A DNA stretch of 64,000 bases from Ascaphus truei (lineage: Eukaryota; Chordata; Amphibia; Anura; Ascaphidae). Position numbers and translations under genes: made by a program. The stretch's first letter is position 1. Each line of letters opens with the position of its first letter. Below are positions 54,279 to 63,360 of this stretch, one piece after another. The stretch is from NCBI GenBank assembly GCA_036426205.1, contig CM071571.1, positions 113,631,306 through 113,695,305 of the forward strand, given 5' to 3'. Under the pieces are notes generated by a model, which worked only from the letters and a program-made list of their open reading frames with translations, searched no databases and was not told the DNA's origin.

Positions 54279-54690
54279 TTAGACTGGTCTGCAACCCTGA
54301 CATTCAACCATTTTCACCTCGCATAAACTGTGCTCCCACTGCAGCAAGGGATTCTGGGAAATGACATGCAAATGAGCACACAATGTGTCACCTTTTGCCT
54401 CCATGTGAATGGATATTCCAGGCAAAAGGTGACACACTGTGTGCTCATTTTCATGTCATTTCCCAGAATCCCTTGCTGCAGTGGGAGCACTGTATGCGAG
54501 GTGATAATAGTTGAAAGACAGGGTTGCAGACCTGTTTAAGACAAGTGAATGTGCTCACAAGTGATATTCTTTATGGGATATATAGATAGATAGATATATA
54601 TACCATATGATACCGTTTGAAGCACGAGATCAGGAGACAGCACTCTGGTAAGTTTGATCACAAGTTTTTGTATTGAAAAAGACACATAAA

Positions 54691-54830
54691 CCGATGTTTC
54701 GGTCCCCCAGTGGGACCTTTCTCAAGGTGGTATGACCGACGTTTCAGTCCCCCAGTGGGACCTTTCGCAAGGTGGACCTTTCCCACTGGCGCCCTGAGGA
54801 AGGTCCCTCTACGAGGACCGAAACGTTGGC
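54691..54830. ncRNA. Three hammerhead-like motifs (two minus, one plus)
   Basis: Minus strand at 54691-54727 and 54734-54772: CTTGAGAAAGGTCCC/CTTGCGAAAGGTCCC ... GGGACCGAAACATCGG-type, with altered boxes. Plus strand at 54792-54829: CTGAGGA (54794-54800), stem GGTCC/GGACC with loop CTCTACGA, GAAA at 54820-54823, cleavage expected after GTT. The plus copy keeps all core bases. Probable inverted Penelope termini. Confidence 0.6.
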
Positions 54831-54918
54831 GGCCCTGTGTTCACAATACATTTGGATTATTACTGCGGTGTGCTGTCTTTTGTCATCAGGATCCCCCTGG
54901 TTACCACATGTTTATATA

Positions 54919-55273
54919 CAGTAGAGGCAACGTTTATTCTAACATTTGCTGTAAACTAGCCGGGTTACATTCTGGGTATGTGCTGGGTATGTGCTGGGTA
55001 TGTTCTGGTCTAGTTTGAGGCACATTTAAGGCATTTCTGCATTGACTAACGACCCATAGGATTAACACAGCAGGGATCCCTGGCAGTCCAATTCAGTTTG
55101 AATGGGACTGCCAGGGACCCCCGCTGTTAATCTGATAGGCCATTAATCAATGCAGAAATGCTGGGGCTAGTTTAAGGAAAGTTTAAGGCATGTATTCAGA
55201 ATGTTCCTGGGTGTACCTGGGTCTTTTGGGGAATTGCCACTGGTTTTTGTTAGAATCAGAGTTGCCTCTACTG
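54919..55273. mobile_element. TA-target MITE with nested palindrome (copy 2)
   Basis: Flanked by TA (54917-54918, 55274-55275). Terminal inverted repeat CAGTAGAGGCAAC, then ATTCTAAC. The centre is the palindrome ACCCATAGGATTAACACAGC... (55050-55150) also present in 35500-35836. Both share CTGGGTATGTGCTGGG-like repeats. Tc1/mariner type inferred from the TA target. Confidence 0.82.
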
Positions 55274-55429
55274 TATATACAATATGGATTACACCCTTGA
55301 AAATTACCCTGTTGCAATTACATTTTTGTGGGATATATACTAGGGATCAATCACTAAGATTTAATTTGATTCAGTTGTTTTAATTATTATGATGTCATGA
55401 GCAGGCGCAATATTAGAGGATCTCTGACT

Positions 55430-55810
55430 ATTCCAATACTCCTTGAAAAAGCTCCACAGCAGTGTGAAATGCACGAGAGGTATTTTTTGGATTTTTTTTT
55501 AATCGATTGGATAATCCAATGACTCACCCTCTCGTGCGATGACTAAGAAATTCACTATCATCTGTATCATAAATTACCCACATTGTTCACAAAAGAGACT
55601 GATAGGAATACACTCCTCCTTGGTAACAGTTTTCACCCCATAATGTTTAAACAGGAGTTACCCTATTCTTATGTGTTCAGACCTGTACGAATATTGAGTG
55701 ACCCACAGTACAGATTAGAACAACTCAAACGCATGGGTGATAAATTCATGCAGAGAGGCTATAGGGAACAGGATGTGTGGATCAGCCTTAAAGGGGCACT
55801 CCAGTGAAAT
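55430..55810 (+). pseudogene. Penelope-like RT fragment with upstream hammerhead-like motif
   Basis: CTTGAAAAAGC...GTGTGAAATGCACGAGAGG at 55441-55481 is a decayed hammerhead-like layout. The translation 55583-55807 (KETDRNTLLLGNSFHPIMFK, ELPYSYVFRPVRILSDPQYR, MGDKFMQRGYREQDV) matches the segment after the Penelope RT catalytic box. Ends at TGA 55805-55807. Short remnant; no endonuclease follows. Confidence 0.72.
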
Positions 55811-56940
55811 AGTGATTAACTAAAAGCAACTATATTATCAGCAAATACAACCTGATCTCGAGAGAGTATAAGGAAACATTGGCACATCCTTCCCAGCAAT
55901 GATACCTTGGACCCTTCCTTTAACACATTACCAAAAGTTTGGATACATTTTGGTCATCAGTGACACAATAGCAAAGTATGATCTAAAAAGAAATCAGGCT
56001 GTGTCAAATGCTTTGGGTGCGTTACCTTCATCGGCATAACACCAGGCAATACCTTCACCCATCCACACTCTGGGAAACAATAAAAAATTAAGAACCACCT
56101 CACATGGTGTACCGTTACAAACCAGCCACAAACCCTCACCCACCCCCCTGTATTTGAGCTTTATGTTCTAGTTTATTTTTGAGTAACCTTTCGCTCTGTA
56201 TTTTTATACAGGATGATGATGCCTATGCATGAACTTTATTCATACAGTAGAGTATAATACAAATAATTATTACCAGAGAAATCTGGGGGGAATTCCCATA
56301 CACTAGTTGCTGGAAATTGAAATGGAACCAGTCGTCACGGTCGTCATGTTTAGGATACATTGTGGGTATCATGTCAGGGAAAACAGTTGAACTGTTGAAT
56401 CTTTTACTGAGGAATGTGTCTTTTCATCTGCATTACTATTAATTTACTCCTCAATGTGGTGAATGTTCTGTAGTTTTAATCAACATCAGTTCTCTATTCT
56501 AAACTTTGTATGTTTATCATTTTAAGAAACAAGGTTGGTTACAGATATGCCTGAAAGGCTACTGCTTCTTTTGAATTTTATGAATATTGTGAATTTGGAT
56601 GTACAGAATAAGGTGACACATATTTTTATGTACTGTGTTTTACGAATACAACTCTGCAGTATATAATTGCTGTACATTTAACTCCTTGTTTTAGCTGTCT
56701 CTAAATGGAAAAATGTTCTTGCTGATATACTGTACTTCTTTATACTGTATATCAAAATTACACTCACACTGTAAGCTGCAGGCAGAGTTTTTTTTTTTTA
56801 AACTGTGCATACATACAGTATCATTAAAAAAAACACTTTTTGTTATCTTTATACAGAACAAATATTGTTTCAATTTGTTTTGCAATCTCTGGCCATGGAA
56901 AAGCTGCCCATTGATTTGAAATGCAGTAGCAGGCAAAGAA
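55811..56940. other. No recognised feature
   Basis: AT-rich sequence with only short chance open frames. I see no repeat termini, RNA gene or coding similarity. Confidence 0.5.
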
Positions 56941-57208
56941 TCTGGCCACTGCTCCTTCTCTTCCCATGCACCCCCTAACTGGAACAATCTACCACCAGAG
57001 ACTCTCAAAGCTGCCACCAGTTTAAGTTCTTTCAAAACTAATGCTGTCTCACGTTTTAATCTGGTCTGTAACTGTTACATACGCCTACAACATATATTAT
57101 TTTTAACTGTGCATGCAATGTGTTGTATATAATGTATACCCTGTTAACTTAAGGTTACAATGTATTTGTAACCATGTATTTGTCATCATAACTCTATGCC
57201 CAGGACAT
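56940..57208 (+). mobile_element. LINE 3' end fragment
   Basis: The translation PNWNNLPPETLKAATSLSSF followed by KTNAVSRF is the extreme C-terminus of an L2/CR1-like ORF2, followed by the same 3' UTR as 19040-19255 (AATCTGGTCTGTAACTGTTA). Cut at 57208 (GGACATA) by the repeat starting CACTGGCGACAC. Confidence 0.65.
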
Positions 57209-58740
57209 ACACTGGCGACACACTTTATTCGAGCACGGCTAGTCCCGCGAATTCGGGTATACTCGGGTGTATTCAGGTTTCTGATATTTTTCAGCCAGAG
57301 TGCATTGCGTTATTTTCCGGCAGGAATTTAAGCTTTTTATTCCGGCTGGTTACAATACTGCAATGCCGTCAAAATACACATGGTGGCGCTTGCGAGCTAT
57401 TCTCTGTGAAGCCGTCCCCTATAATGAATTGTAATGCAGTATACAGTATATATATATATACAGTACTGTATAACAACAACCCCTGTAAGCCCTAACATAC
57501 AGTACTGTACAGTACTGTACTGTACTGTATATGCACATACATAAATGGGGGCGTGGGTGGTAGCGGGAGGGCTTAACCCCTTCATGACCGTAGCGGTATT
57601 AACTGACCGATCGTGAAGGGGTTAAGTGCACCCGAACCCCCCCCCCCTCCCGCAAGTCCTAAACTCACCACAAGGGCCCAAACCCCCTCACCCATCCCCA
57701 CTACACACACATAAAGGCGGGCACGTGGGTTAACCCTTCATTGCCTTAGCGGCTATCCGCTATGGTAATGACGCAGCATTTTCCGTATTTTTAATAATAT
57801 TGATCAGGAGCAGGGGGGGGGGGTTCCCTGAGCATAATCATTAATTTCTGGCTCAGGGAACCCCTGCTCACTTTACAATATTATAAATAATGCTTCTTTA
57901 CCATAGCGCATAGACGATAAGGTAAAGAACGAGTGTTTATTTATACTGTATATTGTATGTGTTTTATTGATACTGTACATGTGCAAAGGGTCTCAGAGCA
58001 GAAGCGCACAAGGTTTCAGGTCTGGGGACCCCGTGCCCCCCGAGATAAAGGCCTTAGGGGGTGCCGGTATCCCTCTGCTCGCTGGTTTACAGGCCGCGGT
58101 CACGTGATCGGGGCTTGTAACGCAGAGCGGATACCGGCACCCCCTAAAGGGGCCGTATCTCGGGGGGCAGGGGGTCCCCAGACCTAAAACCAACGCGGTT
58201 CAGCTCCGGAGACCCCCTGCACATCTACACTATCAATAAAAATGTATTTCAAATAATTTTTAATGTGTGGATGTTTGCGCAGAGAGAGGCAGCGGATCTC
58301 TCTCTGCTGCAAAACACATCGCGCCCGCCGCCCCATTACAGTAGTACACTTTATGGNNNNNNNNNNNNNNNNNNNNNNNNNNNNNNNNNNNNNNNNNNNN
58401 NNNNNNNNNNNNNNNNNNNNNNNNNNNNNNNNNNNNNNNNNNNNNNNNNNNNNNNNNNNNNNNNNNNNNNNNNNNNNNTCCCGCAAGTCCTAAACTCACA
58501 CCAAGGGCCAAATACCCCCCTCACCAATCCCCACTACACACAATAAAGCGGGCACGGTGGGTTAACCCCTTCATTGCCTTAGCGGCTATCCGCTATGGTA
58601 ATGACGCAGCATTTTCCGTATTTTTAAAGGGGCCTGTATCTCGGGGGGGCACGGGGTCCCCAGACCTAAAACCAACGCGGTTCAGCTCCGCAGACCCCCT
58701 GCACATCTACACTATCAATAAAAATGTATTTCAAATAATG
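57209..58740. repeat. Hairpin composite repeat around an assembly gap
   Basis: Starts CACTGGCGACACACTTTATT. Hairpins at 57573-57626 and 57729-57770, an inverted repeat around CGGTCACGTGATCGG (57990-58240), then the gap at 58357-58478. After the gap the block TCCCGCAAGTCCTAAACTCA (matching 57645) recurs with its own hairpin (58562-58605), and a shortened inverted repeat ends at AATGTATTTCAAATAATG (58721-58738). Confidence 0.7.
58357..58478. other. Assembly gap (122 N)
   Basis: Run of N flanked by two copies of the same repeat, so the true length and order are uncertain. Confidence 0.99.
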
Positions 58741-58815
58741 CGCCCTGTACCAACTTGCCGGCGCGGAACCCGCCGTACAATGCACACATACACGGTGTAT
58801 TAACACATCCTTACA
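58741..58815 (-). repeat. Truncated 3' LTR start
   Basis: Read on the minus strand, TGTAAGGATGTGTTAATACA begins at 58815 directly after the polypurine tract. After about 75 bp it is replaced by the hairpin-repeat sequence at 58740. LTR identity is inferred from position since the 5' LTR is not in view. Confidence 0.55.
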
Positions 58816-58830
58816 TTCTCCCCTCCCCAG
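58816..58830 (-). other. Polypurine tract
   Basis: CTGGGGAGGGGAGAA on the minus strand, just upstream of the TG that opens the LTR. Confidence 0.7.
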
Positions 58831-58904
58831 AATCCAACGTCCCCGCTTGGCTATACTACATAACATATATACAAAAGAACATATCACGGTACATCCCCTC
58901 TGTC

Positions 58905-60350
58905 TTAGATTAGGTTACAGATCTCATTGAACATTACCACTACTGAATGCATTCTATGCCGAGCCCACTGCTGAGCCTCATAATGGGGTGCCCCGAATTG
59001 ATCGTAAGCCATTCTCATTAGAGGTTGACTAGTTCTCTGGCTTCGCCGAGTTTGTTCTTCATCTGCTTCCTCTGAGGAGTATCCAGTCTCAACTGGCATT
59101 TCCATTTCGGCCCTTGAGGGGTTCCTTGGATCTACAAAGTCTCTCTGTGGTACAAAGCACGGGCTCTGCGGGTCTAATGGCTGGCTCATTGAAGTCAGTG
59201 GATCTGTCATTGGACCAAGGGGCCCTTTACCCATAGCTCCTTTGGGAGATGCCCCCGCGGCCGGAAGGCCCCTTTGAGAGGTTCCCTCCATAGGATTCTC
59301 AGAGGTGGCATTTATTACAGTCTCTAGTCCATCCTCTGTGTTTTCAGTTTCTCCATCCATTGATACAGTGGGTACCTCCAATTCGTTGTCCCCTACTTGA
59401 GGTATGGGGAGTAGGTGGTTCCTATGCCACACCTTCACCCGGCCTTCGGAGTCCTTGATACGGTATACTGGGAGGCCAGGCATCTGTGACTCTACCTCAT
59501 ACACCCCTTCTCTCCATCGATCGGCCAGTTTATGCTTTCCGGGGATGCCTAGATTACGTAGGAGAACAGCATCCCCCGGGCGGATTTCCTTATGTCGCAC
59601 TTTGTGGTCATAGCGTCTCTTGTTACCCGCATTTAGTTGGGCAGCCGCCCTTTCAGCCAATTTATAGGCCTGCTGTAGACTGTCCCGCAACCTCTGTACA
59701 TAACGAAAGTGCGTTCTGTTGGATACCCCATCGGTAGATATCCGCAGTCGCACATCCACAGGTAATCGGGCTTCTCTCCCGAACATCAGGAAGTACGGCG
59801 TATACCCGGTAGACTCATGTCGGGTACAATTATATGCATGTACCAATGTCTCTACATGCTTGCTCCATTCTGTTTTCTGGGAGCCTTTTAAGGTCCCCAA
59901 CATGTCCAGCAGTGTGCGGTTGAACCGTTCAGGCATAGCATCCCCCTCTGGGTGGTACGGGGTGGTCCGTGACTTAGCTATGTTTAGTAACTTTAGCAGT
60001 TCCTTAATGAGAGTACTCTCGAAATCTCTGCCTTGATCAGAGTGGAGTCGGTTCGGTAATCCATAATGAATAATGTATTTCTCCCACAAGACTCTGGCCA
60101 CGGTCACCGCCCGTTGATCTTTGATAGGGAACGCTTGTGCGTACCTTGTATAGTGGTCTGTAATCACTAGCACGTTACCGATGCCTCGGGTATCGGGCTC
60201 AATACACAGAAAATCCATGCATACCAAATCCATAGGGCCGGAACTTTTCAGATGGGCCATGGAGGCCGCTCTTGTGGGGACTGTTTTCCTCTGTTGCCGG
60301 GGGTACACCCCCGGCAATGTCTTTCCACTGACTCTCTCATTCTTGGCCAA
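58905..60350 (-). CDS. pol: integrase core and C-terminal domain
   Basis: Open frame of 481 residues. The true coding sense begins at about TRAASMAHLKSSGPMDLVCM (60270); the preceding 25 residues are out of phase with RNase H/zinc domain upstream. The core keeps D (VCMDFLCIEPD), D (LHSDQGRDFES) and E (MPERFNRTLLD) of the DDE triad, with YHPEGDAMPERFNRTL in place of the common YHPQTDG. Then come HESTGYTPYFLMFGREARLP, the GPY/F-like WREGVYEVESQMPGLPVYRI, VKVWHRNHLLPI and a long acidic, Pro/Ser-rich tail to the stop at 58905. No chromodomain. Integrates the cDNA into chromosomal DNA. The best preserved pol segment here. Confidence 0.87.
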   Translation of the reverse strand: MAKNERVSGKTLPGVYPRQQRKTVPTRAASMAHLKSSGPMDLVCMDFLCIEPDTRGIGNVLVITDHYTRYAQAFPIKDQRAVTVARVLWEKYIIHYGLPNRLHSDQGRDFESTLIKELLKLLNIAKSRTTPYHPEGDAMPERFNRTLLDMLGTLKGSQKTEWSKHVETLVHAYNCTRHESTGYTPYFLMFGREARLPVDVRLRISTDGVSNRTHFRYVQRLRDSLQQAYKLAERAAAQLNAGNKRRYDHKVRHKEIRPGDAVLLRNLGIPGKHKLADRWREGVYEVESQMPGLPVYRIKDSEGRVKVWHRNHLLPIPQVGDNELEVPTVSMDGETENTEDGLETVINATSENPMEGTSQRGLPAAGASPKGAMGKGPLGPMTDPLTSMSQPLDPQSPCFVPQRDFVDPRNPSRAEMEMPVETGYSSEEADEEQTRRSQRTSQPLMRMAYDQFGAPHYEAQQWARHRMHSVVVMFNEICNLI

Positions 60351-61294
60351 TAGAACTGGTCCCGAAGTAGCCAGAAGGTCTTGTCAACGCCCAGATGGCC
60401 ATGATCATCGTGAAGGGCCCGGAGAACCATATTTCTCAGACACTCAGGCAAGAATAGTTGTCGCCGGTCGGGATGATTGTGGTATGGAATTACCCGGTAC
60501 AATAGGCAATTGTCCAGTTCGAACTTCCCGAATTCATTCAACAGTAGCTTCACCAGTTCTTTGGGGGCTTGCTTAAGGATAGAGGGGTTCTCTTGCTGCA
60601 CAGCTTGACGAGCTAGTTCCACCACTGGGTCTTGGGTCTGGTGTTGCACCAATTCTCTCCAGGAAATGATTTTATCTTCGGTAATATTCATTCCTTCTCG
60701 ACCTTGATAGGCCCGGGGGATGGCTCGGGAGTGGCACCCTAAGGAATCAGCGACTCTTAGCTCGGAGAACGCCACCTGATCGTTAACTACGGCTGCTACT
60801 GAGCATAGGGCACGTATTCCAGGCCCCAGGATTTCCTCCCATACTTCCTCATCCATAGTGGATTGAAGCCCCGGCCTTCGTGACAGAGCATCGGCCCCCA
60901 CGTTGGTGGGCCCGGGTTTATACTTGAGGTTGAAACTATAGTTGGCCAGGGCTGCCAGCCACCGGTGTCCGGTGGCGTCTAATTTGGCGGACTTGCTAAT
61001 GTAGGTCATTGGGTTATTGTCCGTCCGCACCTCAAACTGTACTCCATACAAGTAGTCGTGTAATTTGTCCACCACCGCCCATTTTAGTGCCAAAAACTCC
61101 AGCTTGTGGACAGGATAGTTCTGTTCACTGGGGGTCAAGCTTCGGCTCGCGTACGCCACGGGGCGGAGCCCGGTGTCGTATTTCTGGTGCAGCACTGCTC
61201 CTAGTCCGCTAAGACTGGCGTCCACGTGTAGGACGTATTCACGATCAGGATCAGCATAGGCCAGTACTGGGGCCTGGGTATGTCTGGCTTTCAA
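60248..61294 (-). CDS. pol: RNase H and integrase zinc-binding domain
   Basis: 348-residue frame. RNase H: YVLHVDASLSGLGAVLHQ (Asp), NYPVHKLEFLALKWAV (Glu), VRTDNNPMTYI (Asp), NVGADALSRRPG (Asp), all four acids kept. After a spacer comes the HHCC domain: ALHDDHGHLGVDKTFWLLRD, QFYWPRMRESVERHC and CRGC. A frameshift near 60295 then diverts it to a false C-terminus while integrase continues in the overlapping frame. Upstream, the RT connection stretch (61300-61415) is out of frame. Confidence 0.85.
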   Translation of the reverse strand: MKARHTQAPVLAYADPDREYVLHVDASLSGLGAVLHQKYDTGLRPVAYASRSLTPSEQNYPVHKLEFLALKWAVVDKLHDYLYGVQFEVRTDNNPMTYISKSAKLDATGHRWLAALANYSFNLKYKPGPTNVGADALSRRPGLQSTMDEEVWEEILGPGIRALCSVAAVVNDQVAFSELRVADSLGCHSRAIPRAYQGREGMNITEDKIISWRELVQHQTQDPVVELARQAVQQENPSILKQAPKELVKLLLNEFGKFELDNCLLYRVIPYHNHPDRRQLFLPECLRNMVLRALHDDHGHLGVDKTFWLLRDQFYWPRMRESVERHCRGCTPGNRGKQSPQERPPWPI

Positions 61295-61299
61295 TTTCA

Positions 61300-62146
61300 G
61301 GAACGCTTGTTCACAAGCAGGGGTCCACTTTTCCCCAAAAGGCGTTTGTGCCGTGACCTTTTTCCGGTCCGTATCCTCAGGATAAACTTTTAAAAGGTTA
61401 TTCAGGAGTTTGGCTTAACTTGAGTAGCCCTCCACGAAGCGCCGGTAATAGCCACAAAATCCTAAAAAGGAACGCAGTTCTTGGATGTTGCAGGGCCTGG
61501 GCCAATTCACTACAGCCTCTATCTTCCCTGGGTCGGTGGACACCCCTTCAGCAGACACAATGTGGCCCACGTATGTCACGGACGGCCGACAAAACTTGCA
61601 TTTGTCCAAGGACAGTTTGAGGCCCTCCTTCTGAAGTCGATCCAACACCTTCATCAATCGTTCCTCGTGCTCTTCCAAGGTTTTCCCCGAACACTATAAT
61701 GTCATCCAGTACACTGGCATTCTTGTGGGTTCATGTTCCCAGGGTCCGTTCCATCACCTCTGGAAGTGGCGGGGCTCCGCAGATCCCTTGTGGCATGCGG
61801 GTAACCTGTGAACCCAATGGCAGATGAAGGCCGTCTTCTCCTGGTCTTCCTGATCCATTGGCACTTGGTAGTACCCTGACCTCAGATCGAGCACACTGAA
61901 CCATTTACTCCCCGTCAAGGCGTTCAGAAGGTCCTCGATTCGTGGCAGCGTATACTGATCGGGGACCGTGCGGTTGTTCAGTGTTCTGTAATCCACACAT
62001 AGACGGACCGTCCCATTCTTCTTACGGACTACCACGATGGGCGAGGCGTAAGGGCTATGGGATCCTTGCACGATACCAGCTCCCTCCATTTGGCGAGTAA
62101 CCTTCTCACCTCTTCCACGTCTCGGGGGGCTAGGCGGCGGGAGCAT
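61300..62146 (-). pseudogene. pol: reverse transcriptase (frameshifted)
   Basis: First piece (62090-61820): GIVQGSHSPYASPIVVVRKK, TVRLCVDYRTLNNRTVPDQY, FSVLDLRSGYYQVPMDQEDQ and EKTAFIC. Then shifts through RMPQGICGAP near 61790, and the catalytic VLDDIIVF box is readable near 61700-61720. Second piece (61678-61415): LDRLQKEGLKLSLDKCKFCR, VTYVGHIVSAEGVS and LRSFLGFCGYYRRFVEGYSS. At least three indels separate them, so no functional RT. Domain order and motifs are standard Ty3. Confidence 0.85.
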
Positions 62147-63360
62147 TCCCGGAATGGGGTAGCGTCATTCATTCGAATGGTATGACGCGCACTGCGACTG
62201 CACCCCACATCCATATCACTCGTGGAGAATACTCTTCGTCGTTCTTGTAGCTGGGCATGCAGCCTCTCTCTCCATTCTTCCGGGAGCGGGGAATCTCTGA
62301 AGTCAAAATCCAATGGGGAGTCGGTAGCAGGGGTAGTGTCCGTTGGCCGTCCTTTCAGGGCCTTCTCCTCGGGTATTACGGGGTATATTCTACCCAGTGG
62401 CTGTCGGCGATCAATGCTCATGGGATACGGGGAGATATTCTGCACATACACCCAGGTTCGGTCCGGAATTTTCCCGGGCCATTTCTTTACAGAGGCTAAC
62501 ACCTCGTAGCCTAGCCGCTGTTCATCTTGTGTCACACTCTCCAAAGAGAATAACTGATCCTCCGGGCGTCGGTCCGGGTAGTGGCAGGCCACGATCATCA
62601 TCCTTCCTTCTCCGGGGGGAATTTGAGTCAGTCCCCACTCTTGACTATATAGCATCCCATGCTCCTCTTCAGTCGCAATTTTACCGCAAGCCTCTTGTAG
62701 TACTGGACACGTAGCGAGGGCTAGCAGTGGGGCCTCGCCCGCTTCTTGCAAGTACATGCGGATCACCGCGTGCACAATGTCGGTGTTGGTCCCCAAGATT
62801 ATCGGAGCGCTGGGGTGATCTTGAGGTTCGGGACACACTAGGGCTTCCACTTCCATGGGGTGATGTTTACCAGTGTTCAGATGTGGAATGTCCAAATGCA
62901 CCTTCACTACTCCATCGATGGGATAATCTTCGTGACTCAACCCCCTTAAACGTAAGGCATCAGCAGATAACAGCGGCAACCGGTGTAAGTGTTGATCATA
63001 GAAGGGCCTATACACTATGGTCACCTGGGACCCCGTATCCAACAATGCCGAGGCGTAGATACCCTCAATGACTATCCGAACAATGGCTGCGGGTCCAATT
63101 CGATTGTTCGTGGAAGGCTGGGCTCCAGCGCCGCCGTCCTGGGGGGTGCACGGCATCGATTGAGCCGGCCGGGACGCCGTTTTCCGTAGGGAGGGACAGC
63201 GGGCCCGAAGGTGTCCCATCTTCCCGCACGCATAGCACTGGATTTGGCTGAGGTAGGTTTCATTTCGCCCGGGCGGTGAGCTTCGCCCCGGCATAGGGCG
63301 AGGCCGGGCCGCTATCGGCGCCCCTGCGTCATCTGTGTCAGGATCCCCATGCTCGGACAC
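62090..63360 (-). CDS. gag C-terminus (zinc knuckle), protease and RT N-terminus
   Basis: The frame opens in the gag tail (SEHGDPDTDD), then one CCHC knuckle CYACGKMGHLRARC (63240-63198), a linker, and a retropepsin-like site SALLDTGSQVTIVYRPF (about 63050-63000; DTG). About 250 residues of connector follow, then RT-proximal FSTSDMDVGCSRSARHTIRM and RLAPRDVEEVRRLLAKWREL, where a frameshift near 62085 ends coding sense; the remaining residues to 62029 are false. It overlaps gag in a different frame, compatible with an indel or a recoding signal. Confidence 0.82.

Larger units (their letters stand above)
52920..54580 (+). repeat. Snapback palindromic repeats, interrupted by a DNA transposon
   Basis: One copy runs 52920-53310. 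A second begins at about 53312 (AATAAAGAATATCACTTGTG), is cut at 53351/54279 by the Harbinger-like element, and resumes at 54282 to 54580. Its halves around 54412 are inverted copies (GCAACCCTGACATTCAACC with GTTGAAAGACAGGGTTGC, and CCTTTTGCCTCCATGTGAAT with its complement). Confidence 0.7.

Noticed and set aside
54691..54772. Two minus-strand motifs as active ribozymes
   Set aside because: The CUGANGA box is altered (CTTGAGAAA, CTTGCGAAA), so they are listed only as hammerhead-like.
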